64,000 nucleotides of DNA from positions 1,207,743 to 1,271,742 of the forward strand of contig NZ_BMCT01000001.1 in assembly GCF_014635325.1 (NCBI RefSeq), in the 5' to 3' direction. Each line of letters begins with the position of its first letter. The stretch's first letter is position 1. The translations under genes and the position numbers were made by a program. Source of the stretch: Azorhizobium oxalatiphilum (lineage in GTDB: Bacteria > Pseudomonadota > Alphaproteobacteria > Rhizobiales > Xanthobacteraceae). Under the pieces are notes generated by a model. The model worked only from the letters and a program-made list of their open reading frames with translations, searched no databases and was not told the origin of the DNA. Positions 50,776 through 59,562 of the stretch are shown piece by piece.

Positions 50776-51054
50776 ATGGCCGAGACCAGCAAGACCGAAG
50801 GCACCCGGCGCGAGAAGGCTCCCGCCGTTTCCAGCCTGTCGTTCGAGGCGGCTCTGGCGGAACTGGAGACCATCGTGCAGCGGCTCGAGGCGGGCAATGT
50901 GCCGCTGGAGGAGAGCATCGCCATCTATGAGCGGGGCGAGGCGCTGAAGAAGCGCTGCGAGGCGCTGCTGGGCGAGGCGGAGGCGCGGGTCGCCACCATC
51001 ACCCGCGATGCCGACGGCCGTCCCACCGGTACGGCGCCGCTCGATCCGGGCTGA
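50776..51054 (+). CDS. xseB: Exodeoxyribonuclease VII small subunit
   Basis: A 92-residue XseB with [20 protein letters not shown], then the signature [20 protein letters not shown], a helical hairpin that binds XseA. The complex degrades single-stranded DNA. The ATG follows GAAAGGGGCATCC. In related genomes dxs follows closely; here four unrelated genes intervene. Confidence 0.96.
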   Translation: MAETSKTEGTRREKAPAVSSLSFEAALAELETIVQRLEAGNVPLEESIAIYERGEALKKRCEALLGEAEARVATITRDADGRPTGTAPLDPG

Positions 51055-51055
51055 G

Positions 51056-51080
51056 CTGTCCCGAGACGGGACAGTTCTTC
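51056..51080 (+). terminator. Rho-independent terminator after xseB
   Basis: CTGTCCCG-AGA-CGGGACAG then TTCTTC, 2 bp after the xseB stop. Confidence 0.85.
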
Positions 51081-51162
51081 CGACAAAAGCGAACGGCGAC
51101 GGAACGGAACCTGACCGAATCGGACGTCTGCGCCGATTGCCCGTTCGTTCCGCCTGCCGCTC

Positions 51163-51783
51163 TCAGTACACGCCGGGGATGATGCGCTTGGTGCGGGCCA
51201 TGTAGGCGTCGTACTCGGGCCCGAAGGTCTCGCGCATCATCAGTTCCTCGCGGCCGACGCGGAAGAAGAACAGGATGCCGAAGCCGACGAGGCCGGACAG
51301 GCCCGCCATCAGGTTCGGCAGCAGCAGCGCCTGCGCCACCGCCCACAGGAAGAAGGCCGAATACATGGGGTGCCGCACATGCCGGTACACCCCGTGGGTG
51401 ATCAGCTTGTGGGTCTCCTTGATCTCCAGCGACACCGACCAGTTGCGCCCGAGATCCTTGTGGGTGCGCCAGAACAGCCAGAGCGCCACGAGGAACACCA
51501 GCGTCCCCGCCGCCACCTGAAGGGCGGACGCGGGGTAGGTGAGGGCACGCGGCCAGCGCGTGAGGCAGAACGCCGCCGGAATGATCCCCAGCCCGAGGGT
51601 GGAGACGCTCAGCAGCGCGGTCTCGCGGAATGTGCGGTGGCGGCGGTCAGCCACGCGGGTGCGGCGCACCTTCAGCTCGAACGGCAGGCGCAGCAGATAC
51701 CAGGCGATGACGCACCCGGCCCAGATCCAACTGGCGAGGGTGAGCAGGGAGACGGTATGACCGAACAGGGAAAGCGAATTCAT
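51163..51783 (-). CDS. Isoprenylcysteine carboxyl-methyltransferase-like membrane protein
   Basis: A 206-residue membrane protein with about five helices. Near the C-terminus THGVYRHVRHPMYSAFF and GREELMMRETFGPEYDAYMA form the SAM-binding signature of the ICMT/Ste14-PEMT superfamily. The bacterial members methylate unknown small or lipid substrates. Its ATG overlaps the stop of the lipase-like gene (ATGA), suggesting joint function. Confidence 0.88.
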   Translation of the reverse strand: MNSLSLFGHTVSLLTLASWIWAGCVIAWYLLRLPFELKVRRTRVADRRHRTFRETALLSVSTLGLGIIPAAFCLTRWPRALTYPASALQVAAGTLVFLVALWLFWRTHKDLGRNWSVSLEIKETHKLITHGVYRHVRHPMYSAFFLWAVAQALLLPNLMAGLSGLVGFGILFFFRVGREELMMRETFGPEYDAYMARTKRIIPGVY

Positions 51784-53090
51784 GCGCCCTTTTGCTGTGT
51801 CGCCGCCTCGGGTGCAAGCGTGGCCTCCGGCGCCCCCACGCTGCCATCTTCCCGAAACACCGCCAGCGGCCCCTCGGGCGTGCCGACCAGCACGTCATAG
51901 GGTACCGGGGCGCAGATGAAGGCGTAGAAGTCGTAGGGCGCGCGCTGGTCGTTGGCGAGGAAGAACTGGCAGTGCAGGCGCATCACGTCGATGCGGAACT
52001 TGGCATAGGTGGCGGGCGTCAGCATGGCGCGGATCGGCACCCGGCGCACCAGCGGGCGGCGGTTGGTGTCGCCATCGGTGATCGGGCCGAGGGTGACGGG
52101 GTCCACCTTGTAGAAGGAGACGATGTCGTCCTTGGCCTGATACTCGGTCCAGCCGATGGCCTCGGCCTTGTGCACCATCCGCGCCGCACTGCGCAGGCGC
52201 TCGCCTTCCGGATGCAGAGCGAACTTGGCCGTGGTCGAGCCCAGGGTCAGGATACGGATGGGAAGGGTGGTGCCCAGATCCGGTTCGTCGCGCAGCGCGC
52301 GGGCGATCACGCTGATCACATGCTGGGCGCCGAGGCTGTGACCGGCCAGCACGATCTCATCCACACCGCCTTTCGCCGCCACCGCCCGCAGCCGGTCGGC
52401 GAAGGAGGTGATGCGGCGGGTGATGTCCGGATGCCGGTCGTGGACGAAATCCACCGAGAATTCCGCGAGATCCAGTGATTGACGCAGCCGCAGCCGCTTG
52501 CTGAGAAGCCGGGTGATGACGAGGGCGGCGATGATCGCCACCACGACCCCGAACGCCGCGCCCACCCATTGGCCGAGGAAGACCCGGCCGGCGATCCAGG
52601 TGCCGACGAGCGCTCTGTCCACCAGCGGGGCCGAAAAATGGGCAGCCACCCAGCCGATGCCGGCGGAAACCGCCCAGATGGCGGCCAGCGTCAGATAGGT
52701 GAGGCAGAAGAAGATGCCGTAGCGGTGGCTGGTGCGGAAATAGCGGAAGATGGTGCCGGTGGCGATCATGTCCCCCAGCGCCCGTATGGTGCCGAAGAGA
52801 TGCGACCAGCGGCTGCGGTTCATGTCCGCACGCACGAGGTCGTCCCACGCCAGGATCTCGAACCGCGTCTCCGTCTCCCAGTCCGGCCCGTGGCTGCGCG
52901 CCGTCCAGGAGCCGCCGGTGCGCACGGCGCGCGGATTGTTGTCCGCGCTGGCGGATACCCCCCACACTTCGGCGAAGCGCGCCAGTTCCCGCTGGAAGAT
53001 GCGGTGATGGGCATCCACCGTCATCGGATCGTAGCCGGCCACGAAAAACAGGTGCCGGCGGAACGTACGGGCGGGAGGTTGAGGTGCCAT
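51780..53090 (-). CDS. Membrane-anchored lipase-like alpha/beta-hydrolase
   Basis: A 436-residue protein. The N-terminus RRHLFFVAGYDPMTVDAHHR resembles an oxyanion-loop strand. Two or three membrane helices lie at about residues 130-215 (GIFFCLTYLTLAAIWAVSAG; GVVVAIIAALVITRLL). The nucleophile elbow VLAGHSLGAQHV follows near residue 250, like class 3 lipases. The inserted membrane segment between the fold's first strand and the serine is unusual. The substrate is unknown; a lipid is likely. It overlaps the methyltransferase-like gene. Confidence 0.78.
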   Translation of the reverse strand: MAPQPPARTFRRHLFFVAGYDPMTVDAHHRIFQRELARFAEVWGVSASADNNPRAVRTGGSWTARSHGPDWETETRFEILAWDDLVRADMNRSRWSHLFGTIRALGDMIATGTIFRYFRTSHRYGIFFCLTYLTLAAIWAVSAGIGWVAAHFSAPLVDRALVGTWIAGRVFLGQWVGAAFGVVVAIIAALVITRLLSKRLRLRQSLDLAEFSVDFVHDRHPDITRRITSFADRLRAVAAKGGVDEIVLAGHSLGAQHVISVIARALRDEPDLGTTLPIRILTLGSTTAKFALHPEGERLRSAARMVHKAEAIGWTEYQAKDDIVSFYKVDPVTLGPITDGDTNRRPLVRRVPIRAMLTPATYAKFRIDVMRLHCQFFLANDQRAPYDFYAFICAPVPYDVLVGTPEGPLAVFREDGSVGAPEATLAPEAATQQKGA

Positions 53091-53286
53091 GGTGACGCTA
53101 ATCTAGTTGAGGGAGCCTATGGTGCAAGGCGGCTCCGCGACGGCCAATCTTGGATTTCGCGGGTCGTAATGCTACCCATCCCGCGCACGGGTGCCGGTTT
53201 ACAGCGGCGCCCGCATCTTGTCCGGCTTATACGTGGCCGGCGTATGCTTGGCCTTCACATCACGGCCCTTGCGGTGGGAGTATCCG

Positions 53287-54246
53287 GTGTCGACGCCGCA
53301 GAGGCTGCTGTTCGTGAACGTCAGGAAACCGCCGTCCGTCAGCGTGGTGTTCGTCTCCTACAACAGCGGGGGCGTGCTGCCACGCGCAATCGCCTCGGTG
53401 CCGGAGACGCATCAGGTGGTGGTTGTGGACAATGCCAGCCCCGAGGGGACCAACTGGGTGGAGGGGCTGCAACGCCCGGTGGATCTGCTGCGGCTGGAAA
53501 CCAACCGGGGGTTCGGCACCGCCTGCAATGCCGGCGCCCGCGCGGCGCGCGGCGACTATGTGCTGTTCCTCAATCCCGATGCGGTGCTGGAAGCCGGGAC
53601 CATCCCGACCTTGCTGGAGGCCGTAAAGCGCTATGGCGACCCCGGCATCTTCATGCCGTCCATCATCGGCGAGAATGGCCGGCCCATGCGCAAGGAGGGT
53701 TCCATCCTGGAGCCGGTGCCACGCAAGCGGCGGCTGAAGGCGCAGGAGATGGTGGGCGATTATTGCACCCGCTTCGTCCATGGCGCCGCCTTCCTCATGG
53801 AACGCCGGGCGTTCCTCGCCATGGGCGGTTTCGACGAGGCGATCTTCCTCTATCACGAGGATGACGATCTGGCGCTGCGGGCTCTGCGGAGCTACATCCC
53901 CATCACCGTCGTTGCCGATGCCCGCGTGGTTCATGCAGGTGGAAAATCCTCCACGGCGAGCTGGCGGCAGACCTTCCGCATCAGCCGCTTCAAGAAACAT
54001 TCCGAGCGCTATGTCCTTGGCAAATATGGCGCATCGCGTGGAAAAGCTGCGGAATGCCTCTATCTCGCGGCCGGTTGTCTGCTATCGGTACTGATGTTCG
54101 ATATTCATCGCCTGATGATCCGCTCCGGCAAGATCGCGGGCCTTTTTGACACCTTGCCGTCCCCGCCGGAGCCATCCGAGGACCGATCCCAAGGTCGTCC
54201 CGGTGATCGCCCCGGTGATCGTCCCCCAGCCATGAGGCGGCCTTGA
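53287..54246 (+). CDS. Glycosyltransferase family 2 (rhamnosyltransferase-like)
   Basis: A 319-residue GT-A enzyme. SVSVVFVSYNSGGVLPRAIA starts the fold, VVVVDNASPEG and ETNRGFGTACNAGA bind the sugar nucleotide, FLNPDAVLEAG is the metal site and FLYHEDDDLALRAL the acceptor/base region. This is the WbbL-like group that adds rhamnose and related sugars to surface glycans. GTG 53287 has GGGAG seven bases upstream. The C-terminus carries RPGDRPGDRP repeats. It is coupled by stop-start overlap to the RgpF-like gene. Confidence 0.9.
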   Translation: MSTPQRLLFVNVRKPPSVSVVFVSYNSGGVLPRAIASVPETHQVVVVDNASPEGTNWVEGLQRPVDLLRLETNRGFGTACNAGARAARGDYVLFLNPDAVLEAGTIPTLLEAVKRYGDPGIFMPSIIGENGRPMRKEGSILEPVPRKRRLKAQEMVGDYCTRFVHGAAFLMERRAFLAMGGFDEAIFLYHEDDDLALRALRSYIPITVVADARVVHAGGKSSTASWRQTFRISRFKKHSERYVLGKYGASRGKAAECLYLAAGCLLSVLMFDIHRLMIRSGKIAGLFDTLPSPPEPSEDRSQGRPGDRPGDRPPAMRRP

Positions 54247-55241
54247 CCAATCCCGTACCCGTGCCCGTCAACATCACCCGCGCCTCGAAACATCTGTTTC
54301 TGGCGGCGGTGAAGATGTTCACCGGCTTCGACGGCAGCGCCAACGTGCGCAAGGCGCTGGGCCTGTTCGCCGCGCCGGACCTGTCGGCGGAAATCGCCGA
54401 CGACAAGGATCTCAACACCCTGCGCAAGCGCGTGGTGCGGCCGCTGGAAATGGTGGGCAAGCGCCCGGTCTGCCTGTTCGCCTCCTACTCGCCGGACGGC
54501 CGGATCTGGCCGCACGTGGTCAGCTATTGCAAGGATCTGAAGGCGCAGGGCTTCGTGGTGGTCCTCATCGTCGCCACCGACCGCGCGGACCTGCGCTGCG
54601 ACGATCCCGGCGCCGCCGTGGCCGACGCCATGCAGGTGGTGGAGAATTTCGGCTTCGACTTCTCCGCCTGGGCCCGCACCCTGCGGCTGTGGCCGGATCT
54701 GTGGAACGCCTCGTCGCTGCTGTTCACCAATGACAGCATCTATCATTCGCCGGCGGGCCTCGCGACGCTGATGGAGCGGGTGAAGGCCAGCACGACCGAC
54801 GTGGTGGCGCTCACCGAGAGCACCGCCTTCCGCCGGCATTTCCAGAGCTATTTCTTCATCCTGCGGGAGAAGGCGCTGGCCAACGAAGCCGTGCGGGCCT
54901 TCTTTTCCGAGATCCGGGCGTTGGGCGACAAGCAGAAGGTGATCGAGGCCTGCGAGGTCCCCTTGCCGAGCCTCCTGTCCACGCAGGGGCTCAGCGTGGA
55001 TGTGCTGTTCGAGCTGCCGGAGAGTGACCCGCGCGCGGCCAATCCCACCCTGGCTGCCCATGGCGATCTGTTGCGCAAGGGCATGCCCTTCGTGAAGGTG
55101 CAGCTGCTGCGCGAGAATCCCTTCAATGCCAACATCGCCAACTGGCGCACGGATCTGAAGGAGCGCGGCTTCCGTATGGATGAGCTGGAAATGCACCTCG
55201 GCAGCCTGAAAATTCCGGCGGCAGCCTTCCTCCAGCCCTGA
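54243..55241 (+). CDS. RgpF-like (rhamnan synthesis F) family protein
   Basis: A 332-residue protein with VCLFASYSPDGRIWPHVVSY, then GFDFSAWARTLRLWPDL and LLFTNDSIYHSPAGL, the ordered blocks of the RgpF family found in rhamnose-glucose polysaccharide clusters. It may be a glycosyltransferase. TTG 54243 overlaps the GT2 stop (TTGA). Together with the GT2 gene it forms a small surface-glycan pair without nucleotide-sugar or export genes nearby. Confidence 0.82.
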   Translation: MTNPVPVPVNITRASKHLFLAAVKMFTGFDGSANVRKALGLFAAPDLSAEIADDKDLNTLRKRVVRPLEMVGKRPVCLFASYSPDGRIWPHVVSYCKDLKAQGFVVVLIVATDRADLRCDDPGAAVADAMQVVENFGFDFSAWARTLRLWPDLWNASSLLFTNDSIYHSPAGLATLMERVKASTTDVVALTESTAFRRHFQSYFFILREKALANEAVRAFFSEIRALGDKQKVIEACEVPLPSLLSTQGLSVDVLFELPESDPRAANPTLAAHGDLLRKGMPFVKVQLLRENPFNANIANWRTDLKERGFRMDELEMHLGSLKIPAAAFLQP

Positions 55242-55371
55242 TGGGGGTGCAGGACGGGCGATCACGACATAAATGGGAGTATGTGGCTAGGGTCTGAGCC
55301 GCTTGCGCGTTGCGCCGGCTGGCCTGACTGTGTAACCCCTGATTTCCCGGCGCGATGCCGGCGCGGAGTGT

Positions 55372-57297
55372 ATGGTGACGGTTAGCAATACGCCGCTTCT
55401 CGATACGGTGCGCGACGCCTCAGACGTCAGGCGCCTGCCGGAAGAGAAGCTTTCCCAGTTGGCCGATGAATTGCGGGCGGAGACCATCAGCGCGGTCTCC
55501 GTCACTGGCGGCCATCTGGGCGCGGGTCTTGGTGTGGTCGAGCTCACGGTGGCCCTGCACCACGTATTTGACACGCCCCACGACCGGTTGATCTGGGACG
55601 TGGGCCACCAGTGCTACCCGCACAAGATCCTGACCGGCCGCCGCGACCGTATCCGCACGCTCCGGCAGGGTGGGGGCCTCTCCGGCTTCACCCGCCGTTC
55701 GGAGAGCGAATACGACCCCTTCGGCGCCGCCCATTCCTCCACCTCCATTTCCGCCGGTCTCGGCATGGCGGTGGCCCGCGACCTCAAGGGCGAGGAGCGG
55801 AACATTGTCTGCGTGATCGGCGACGGCGCCATGTCGGCGGGCATGGCCTATGAGGCCATGAACAATGCCGGCGCCATGGACAGCCGGCTGATCGTCATTC
55901 TGAATGACAACGACATGTCCATCGCCCCGCCCACGGGCGCCATGTCGGCCTATCTGGCGCGCCTGATCTCGGGCCGCACCTACATGTCGCTGCGCGAGAT
56001 GGGCAAGCAACTCGCCCACCGCATGCCGAAGTTCGTCAAGGACGGCGCGGCCAAGGCCGAGGAATATGCCCGCGGCTTCTGGACCGGCGGCACGCTGTTC
56101 GAGGAGATGGGCTTCTATTACGTCGGCCCCATCGACGGCCACAATCTGGAGCACCTGCTGCCGGTGCTGAAGAATGTGCGCGATGCCAAGACCGGGCCGA
56201 TCCTCGTCCATGTGGTGACGCAGAAGGGCAAGGGCTATCCGCCCGCCGAGGCCTCCGCCGACAAATATCATGGCGTCGTGAAGTTCGACGTGGTGACTGG
56301 CGCGCAGATGAAGGCCAAGTCCAATGCGCCCAGCTACACCAAGGTGTTCGCCGAGACCCTGATCAGTGAGGCCGCGCGCGACGACAAGGTGGTGGCCATC
56401 ACCGCCGCCATGCCCTCCGGCACCGGGCTGGACCTGTTCGGGCAGGCCTATCCCACGCGCACCTATGACGTGGGCATCGCCGAGCAGCATGCGGTGACGT
56501 TCGCCGCCGGCCTCGCGTCGGAAGGCTACAAGCCCTTCTGCGCGCTCTATTCCACCTTCCTCCAGCGCGGCTACGACCAGGTGGTGCACGATGTGGCCCT
56601 GCAGGGGCTGCCGGTGCGCTTCGCCATCGACCGCGCCGGCCTCGTGGGCGCGGACGGCGCCACCCATGCGGGCGCCTTCGACATCGCCTTCCTGGCTTGC
56701 CTGCCGGGCTTCACGGTCATGGCCCCCTCCGACGAGGCGGAACTGACCCATATGATCGCCACCGCCGTCGCCCATGACGCCGGCCCCATCGCGTTCCGTT
56801 TCCCCCGTGGGGAAGGGGTGGGCGTGGAGCGGCCGGAGCGCGGCGAGGTGCTGCCCATCGGCAAGGGCCGGGTGCTGCGGGAAGGGCGGGATGTCGCCAT
56901 TCTCTCACTGGGCACCCGCCTTGCGGCGGCACAGGATGCGGCCGAGCGGCTGGCGAGCCTCGGCTACAGCGCCACCGTGGCCGATGCCCGCTTCGCCAAG
57001 CCCATCGACAGCGAGCTGATCCTGAAGCTGGCCTCCAGCCACCCGGCGCTGATCATCGTGGAAGAGGGCTCGGTGGGCGGTTTCGGCAGCCAGGTCATGC
57101 AGTTGCTCACCGACGAGGGGCTGCTGGACGACGGCCTGAAGGTGCGCTCGCTGGTGCTGCCGGACACCTATATCGACCACGACACGCCGGCGGTGCAGAT
57201 GGCGGCGGCGGGGCTGGATGCGGACGGCATCTTCAACCGCGCTCTGGCGCTGGTGAAGGCGGGCGAGCGGCGCCCGGTCGCGACAAAACGCGCCTGA
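55372..57297 (+). CDS. dxs: 1-deoxy-D-xylulose-5-phosphate synthase
   Basis: A 641-residue TPP enzyme that joins pyruvate and glyceraldehyde-3-phosphate, the first step of the MEP isoprenoid route. [17 protein letters not shown] holds the catalytic His, [18 protein letters not shown] the TPP/Mg site, [15 protein letters not shown] the conserved Glu, and [15 protein letters not shown] the C-terminal substrate region. The ATG has GGAG upstream. ispA, often between xseB and dxs in this order, is absent here. Confidence 0.98.
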   Translation: MVTVSNTPLLDTVRDASDVRRLPEEKLSQLADELRAETISAVSVTGGHLGAGLGVVELTVALHHVFDTPHDRLIWDVGHQCYPHKILTGRRDRIRTLRQGGGLSGFTRRSESEYDPFGAAHSSTSISAGLGMAVARDLKGEERNIVCVIGDGAMSAGMAYEAMNNAGAMDSRLIVILNDNDMSIAPPTGAMSAYLARLISGRTYMSLREMGKQLAHRMPKFVKDGAAKAEEYARGFWTGGTLFEEMGFYYVGPIDGHNLEHLLPVLKNVRDAKTGPILVHVVTQKGKGYPPAEASADKYHGVVKFDVVTGAQMKAKSNAPSYTKVFAETLISEAARDDKVVAITAAMPSGTGLDLFGQAYPTRTYDVGIAEQHAVTFAAGLASEGYKPFCALYSTFLQRGYDQVVHDVALQGLPVRFAIDRAGLVGADGATHAGAFDIAFLACLPGFTVMAPSDEAELTHMIATAVAHDAGPIAFRFPRGEGVGVERPERGEVLPIGKGRVLREGRDVAILSLGTRLAAAQDAAERLASLGYSATVADARFAKPIDSELILKLASSHPALIIVEEGSVGGFGSQVMQLLTDEGLLDDGLKVRSLVLPDTYIDHDTPAVQMAAAGLDADGIFNRALALVKAGERRPVATKRA

Positions 57298-57315
57298 CAA
57301 ACAAAACGCGCCTGA
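57283..57315 (+). repeat. 15-bp direct repeat covering the dxs stop codon
   Basis: ACAAAACGCGCCTGA occurs at 57283-57297, where its TGA is the dxs stop, and again at 57301-57315, where it forms part of the terminator stem. Confidence 0.7.
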
Positions 57316-57335
57316 GAGCCGAAGCTCCAGGCGCG
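57307..57335 (+). terminator. Terminator hairpin after dxs
   Basis: CGCGCCTG (57307-57314) pairs with CAGGCGCG (57328-57335), with GAG/CTC inside. It lies between dxs and a convergent gene. Confidence 0.7.
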
Positions 57336-57407
57336 CAAGTTGCTCTCATGTTGAACTGAAAAACCTTGTCCCGCCCGCGTTTGCGCGGGTCGGGAAGAGC
57401 CTGCGCG

Positions 57408-57869
57408 TCAGCCGCGGCAGGCCTTGTCGAATTCGGCATAGGCCTCGGGGGCGCCGGTCAGGGCGATGGGCTGCTTGGCGCCTTTCACCTCGACTGTCAG
57501 CACCTTGCCGGCCGCGAGGACCGCCTTCACATCGTCGAATTTGCCGCCGCCTTCCACGTCCACGGCGCTGGTCATCTCGTTCGCCACGGCCTTGCCGGGG
57601 AATTCCTTCTTCACCTTGCCGGCGGAGAGGAGGATGCGGGCCGGGTCGTTCGCCTTCAGGCCCTTGGAGCCGATCATGGAACTGACCAGCACCATGGTGT
57701 TGCCCGTGTTGCAGGTGAAGGTCAGCATCACATGGTCGCTTTCCGGCGCACCGAACGCCAGCGTGGCGCCGTTGTCGGTGGTGGAGGCAGCCCACACGAG
57801 CTTCTCCTGCGCCGCCAGAGGCAGGCTGGAGGCCACAAGCAGGCCAGCGGCGATGAAGGTGCGCAGCAT
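57408..57869 (-). CDS. Small secreted protein, family not recognised
   Basis: A 153-residue protein with a signal peptide (MLRTFIAAGLLVASSLPLAA). The mature chain reads EKLVWAASTTDNGATLAFGA, MLTFTCNTGNTMVLVSSMI, KKEFPGKAVANEMTSAVDVE and ends AYAEFDKACRG. Two cysteines may form a disulfide. The layout resembles the next gene (57982-58506), which ends LADFERVCLARR, so the two may be distant paralogues. Periplasmic, function unknown. Confidence 0.75.
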   Translation of the reverse strand: MLRTFIAAGLLVASSLPLAAQEKLVWAASTTDNGATLAFGAPESDHVMLTFTCNTGNTMVLVSSMIGSKGLKANDPARILLSAGKVKKEFPGKAVANEMTSAVDVEGGGKFDDVKAVLAAGKVLTVEVKGAKQPIALTGAPEAYAEFDKACRG

Positions 57870-57981
57870 TGGTCTTCCCCAGAACGGTTGTCGGGGATCA
57901 TACCCAAGGATGCGCGGGCGGGAAGGGCGTCGTTAATTTTAGGTTAAGACGTCCGTGCGGCTGCCGGAAAAGCCTTTCATC

Positions 57982-58506
57982 TCAACGCCGGGCGAGACAC
58001 ACCCGCTCGAAGTCGGCAAGGCGGGAGCGGGCGCCGGCCAGCGGCAGGTTCTGGCTGGAGCCGGGCATCTTCACCACCAGCGTGTCGCCATCCCGGAACA
58101 GGTCCAGCACGCGGGCATCCAGCGTCACCGCCGCTTCCACCACCAGCAGGCCCTCATTGTTGACGAGGAAGGCGCTGGCGGCCAGCTCCAGCTTCCGCTT
58201 GCCGCTGGAGAGGGAGAGCGGCACGCCATCGCCGGAGCGGATCTTCTTGTCGTTGGGCACTTCCACGGCGATCTGCAGCAACTGGGCGCTGGGTTGGCAG
58301 GTGGCTGCGAAGCTGGGATCGGTGGCGCGGGGCAAGGCGTAGCGCAGCACATAGGCATCGTCGGCCTTGACGATGCTCCAGACCCGCGGATCGGGTGTTG
58401 CTTCTGCCTTGCTGCTCTTGTTCGTGCGGGGCGCCGCGTCGGCCGCTCCGGAAAGTCCGAGGCCCATCAGGGCTGTCAGGACCGCTGCCGCGATCACTTT
58501 CTGCAT
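57982..58506 (-). CDS. Small secreted protein, family not recognised
   Basis: A 174-residue protein with a signal peptide (MQKVIAAAVLTALMGLGLSG, cut after ADA). It has WSIVKADDAYVLRYALPRAT, AATCQPSAQLLQIAVEVPND, a basic GKRKLELAASAFLV strand and a C-terminal LADFERVCLARR. ATG 58506 follows GTGGGAGTGAGT. It lies between dxs and tlyA on the opposite strand. Function unknown. Confidence 0.75.
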   Translation of the reverse strand: MQKVIAAAVLTALMGLGLSGAADAAPRTNKSSKAEATPDPRVWSIVKADDAYVLRYALPRATDPSFAATCQPSAQLLQIAVEVPNDKKIRSGDGVPLSLSSGKRKLELAASAFLVNNEGLLVVEAAVTLDARVLDLFRDGDTLVVKMPGSSQNLPLAGARSRLADFERVCLARR

Positions 58507-58824
58507 ACTCACTCCCACCGGCAGGGTCCAGGACGCTGACGTATCGCTGCCCACAGGCGCGCCGCCGCACAGAAAACGCCCAAGACCGCGCTTGGTTCAC
58601 AGCGCTTGAGGTATCTTTTCAAGTTCGTGCAAGTTCAAGGTCGTGGAAGCGCGGGCCCGCAACTGCGCCGCGCGGATGATGGTCTGTCCGCCCCTCTGCT
58701 CCGCATACCACGGACAGGCCCGTCTGCGCGACGGGTAAGCCTGTCCCGCGCCCTTGTGCCTTGCATCACCGGGCAAAATGGTAAAAGCCTCGCACCCTGA
58801 AACTCTTCCAGACGGAAAGCACAC
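58507..58824. other. Gap without a gene between divergent genes
   Basis: About 318 bp containing the promoters of the secreted protein (left) and tlyA (right). CAAGTTCGTGCAAGTTCAAG near 58619-58638 holds a short direct repeat. No coding frame is convincing. Confidence 0.4.
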
Positions 58825-59562
58825 ATGGCCGCGCGGGCGCGCATCGACAAGCTGCTGGTGGAACGGGGGCTGTTCGACAGCCGGGCCCGGGCGCAGGCGG
58901 CCGTGCTGGCGGGGCACGTGACGGCCGATGGTGCGGTGGTGCGCAAGCCGGCGCAGGAGGTGGACGAGACTGCCGTCATCACGGCACAGGACGTGCACCC
59001 CTTCGTGTCGCGCGGCGGGCTGAAGCTGGTGGCGGGGCTCGATGCCTTCGGCTTTGATCCTGCGGGCAAAAGGGCGTTGGACGTGGGTGCGTCCACCGGC
59101 GGCTTCACCGACGTACTGCTCTCGCGCGGCGCTGCCGCCGTGGTGGCGGTGGACGTGGGGCATGACCAGTTCCACCCCCGCCTGCGCGAACGTCCCGAAG
59201 TGACCGTACTGGAAGGTACGGACATCAGAAAGCTGACGCCGCAACAGGTTGGCGGGCCGGTGGACCTGATCGTCAGCGACGTCAGCTTCATCTCGCTGGC
59301 CCTCGTGCTGCCGGCGGCGCTTCCCTTTGCCGGGCCGAAGGCGGAACTGGTGGTGCTGGTGAAGCCGCAGTTCGAGGCCGGGCCGGAAATCGTGAGGAAG
59401 GGCAAGGGTGTGGTGCGCGATGTGACCGTCCACGAGACGGTGTGCGCGCGGGTGAAGGGCGAGGTCGAGGCGCTGGGCTGGCGGGTGCTGGGCATTGTGC
59501 CATCCCCCATCGAAGGCGGTGATGGCAATAAGGAATTCCTGCTGGGAGCGGTGCGGCCGTGA
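58825..59562 (+). CDS. tlyA: TlyA-family rRNA (cytidine-2'-O)-methyltransferase / hemolysin A
   Basis: A 245-residue protein. An S4 RNA-binding domain (RARIDKLLVERGLFDSRARA) is followed by an FtsJ-like methyltransferase: FVSRGGLKLVAGLD, SAM site ALDVGASTGGFTDVLL, LIVSDVSFISL and LVKPQFEAG. In mycobacteria TlyA methylates 16S and 23S rRNA; the target here is assumed by family. Its stop overlaps the next gene's GTG. Confidence 0.95.
   Translation: MAARARIDKLLVERGLFDSRARAQAAVLAGHVTADGAVVRKPAQEVDETAVITAQDVHPFVSRGGLKLVAGLDAFGFDPAGKRALDVGASTGGFTDVLLSRGAAAVVAVDVGHDQFHPRLRERPEVTVLEGTDIRKLTPQQVGGPVDLIVSDVSFISLALVLPAALPFAGPKAELVVLVKPQFEAGPEIVRKGKGVVRDVTVHETVCARVKGEVEALGWRVLGIVPSPIEGGDGNKEFLLGAVRP

Noticed and set aside
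55420-56775. 451-codon minus-strand frame
   Set aside because: Antisense shadow of dxs.
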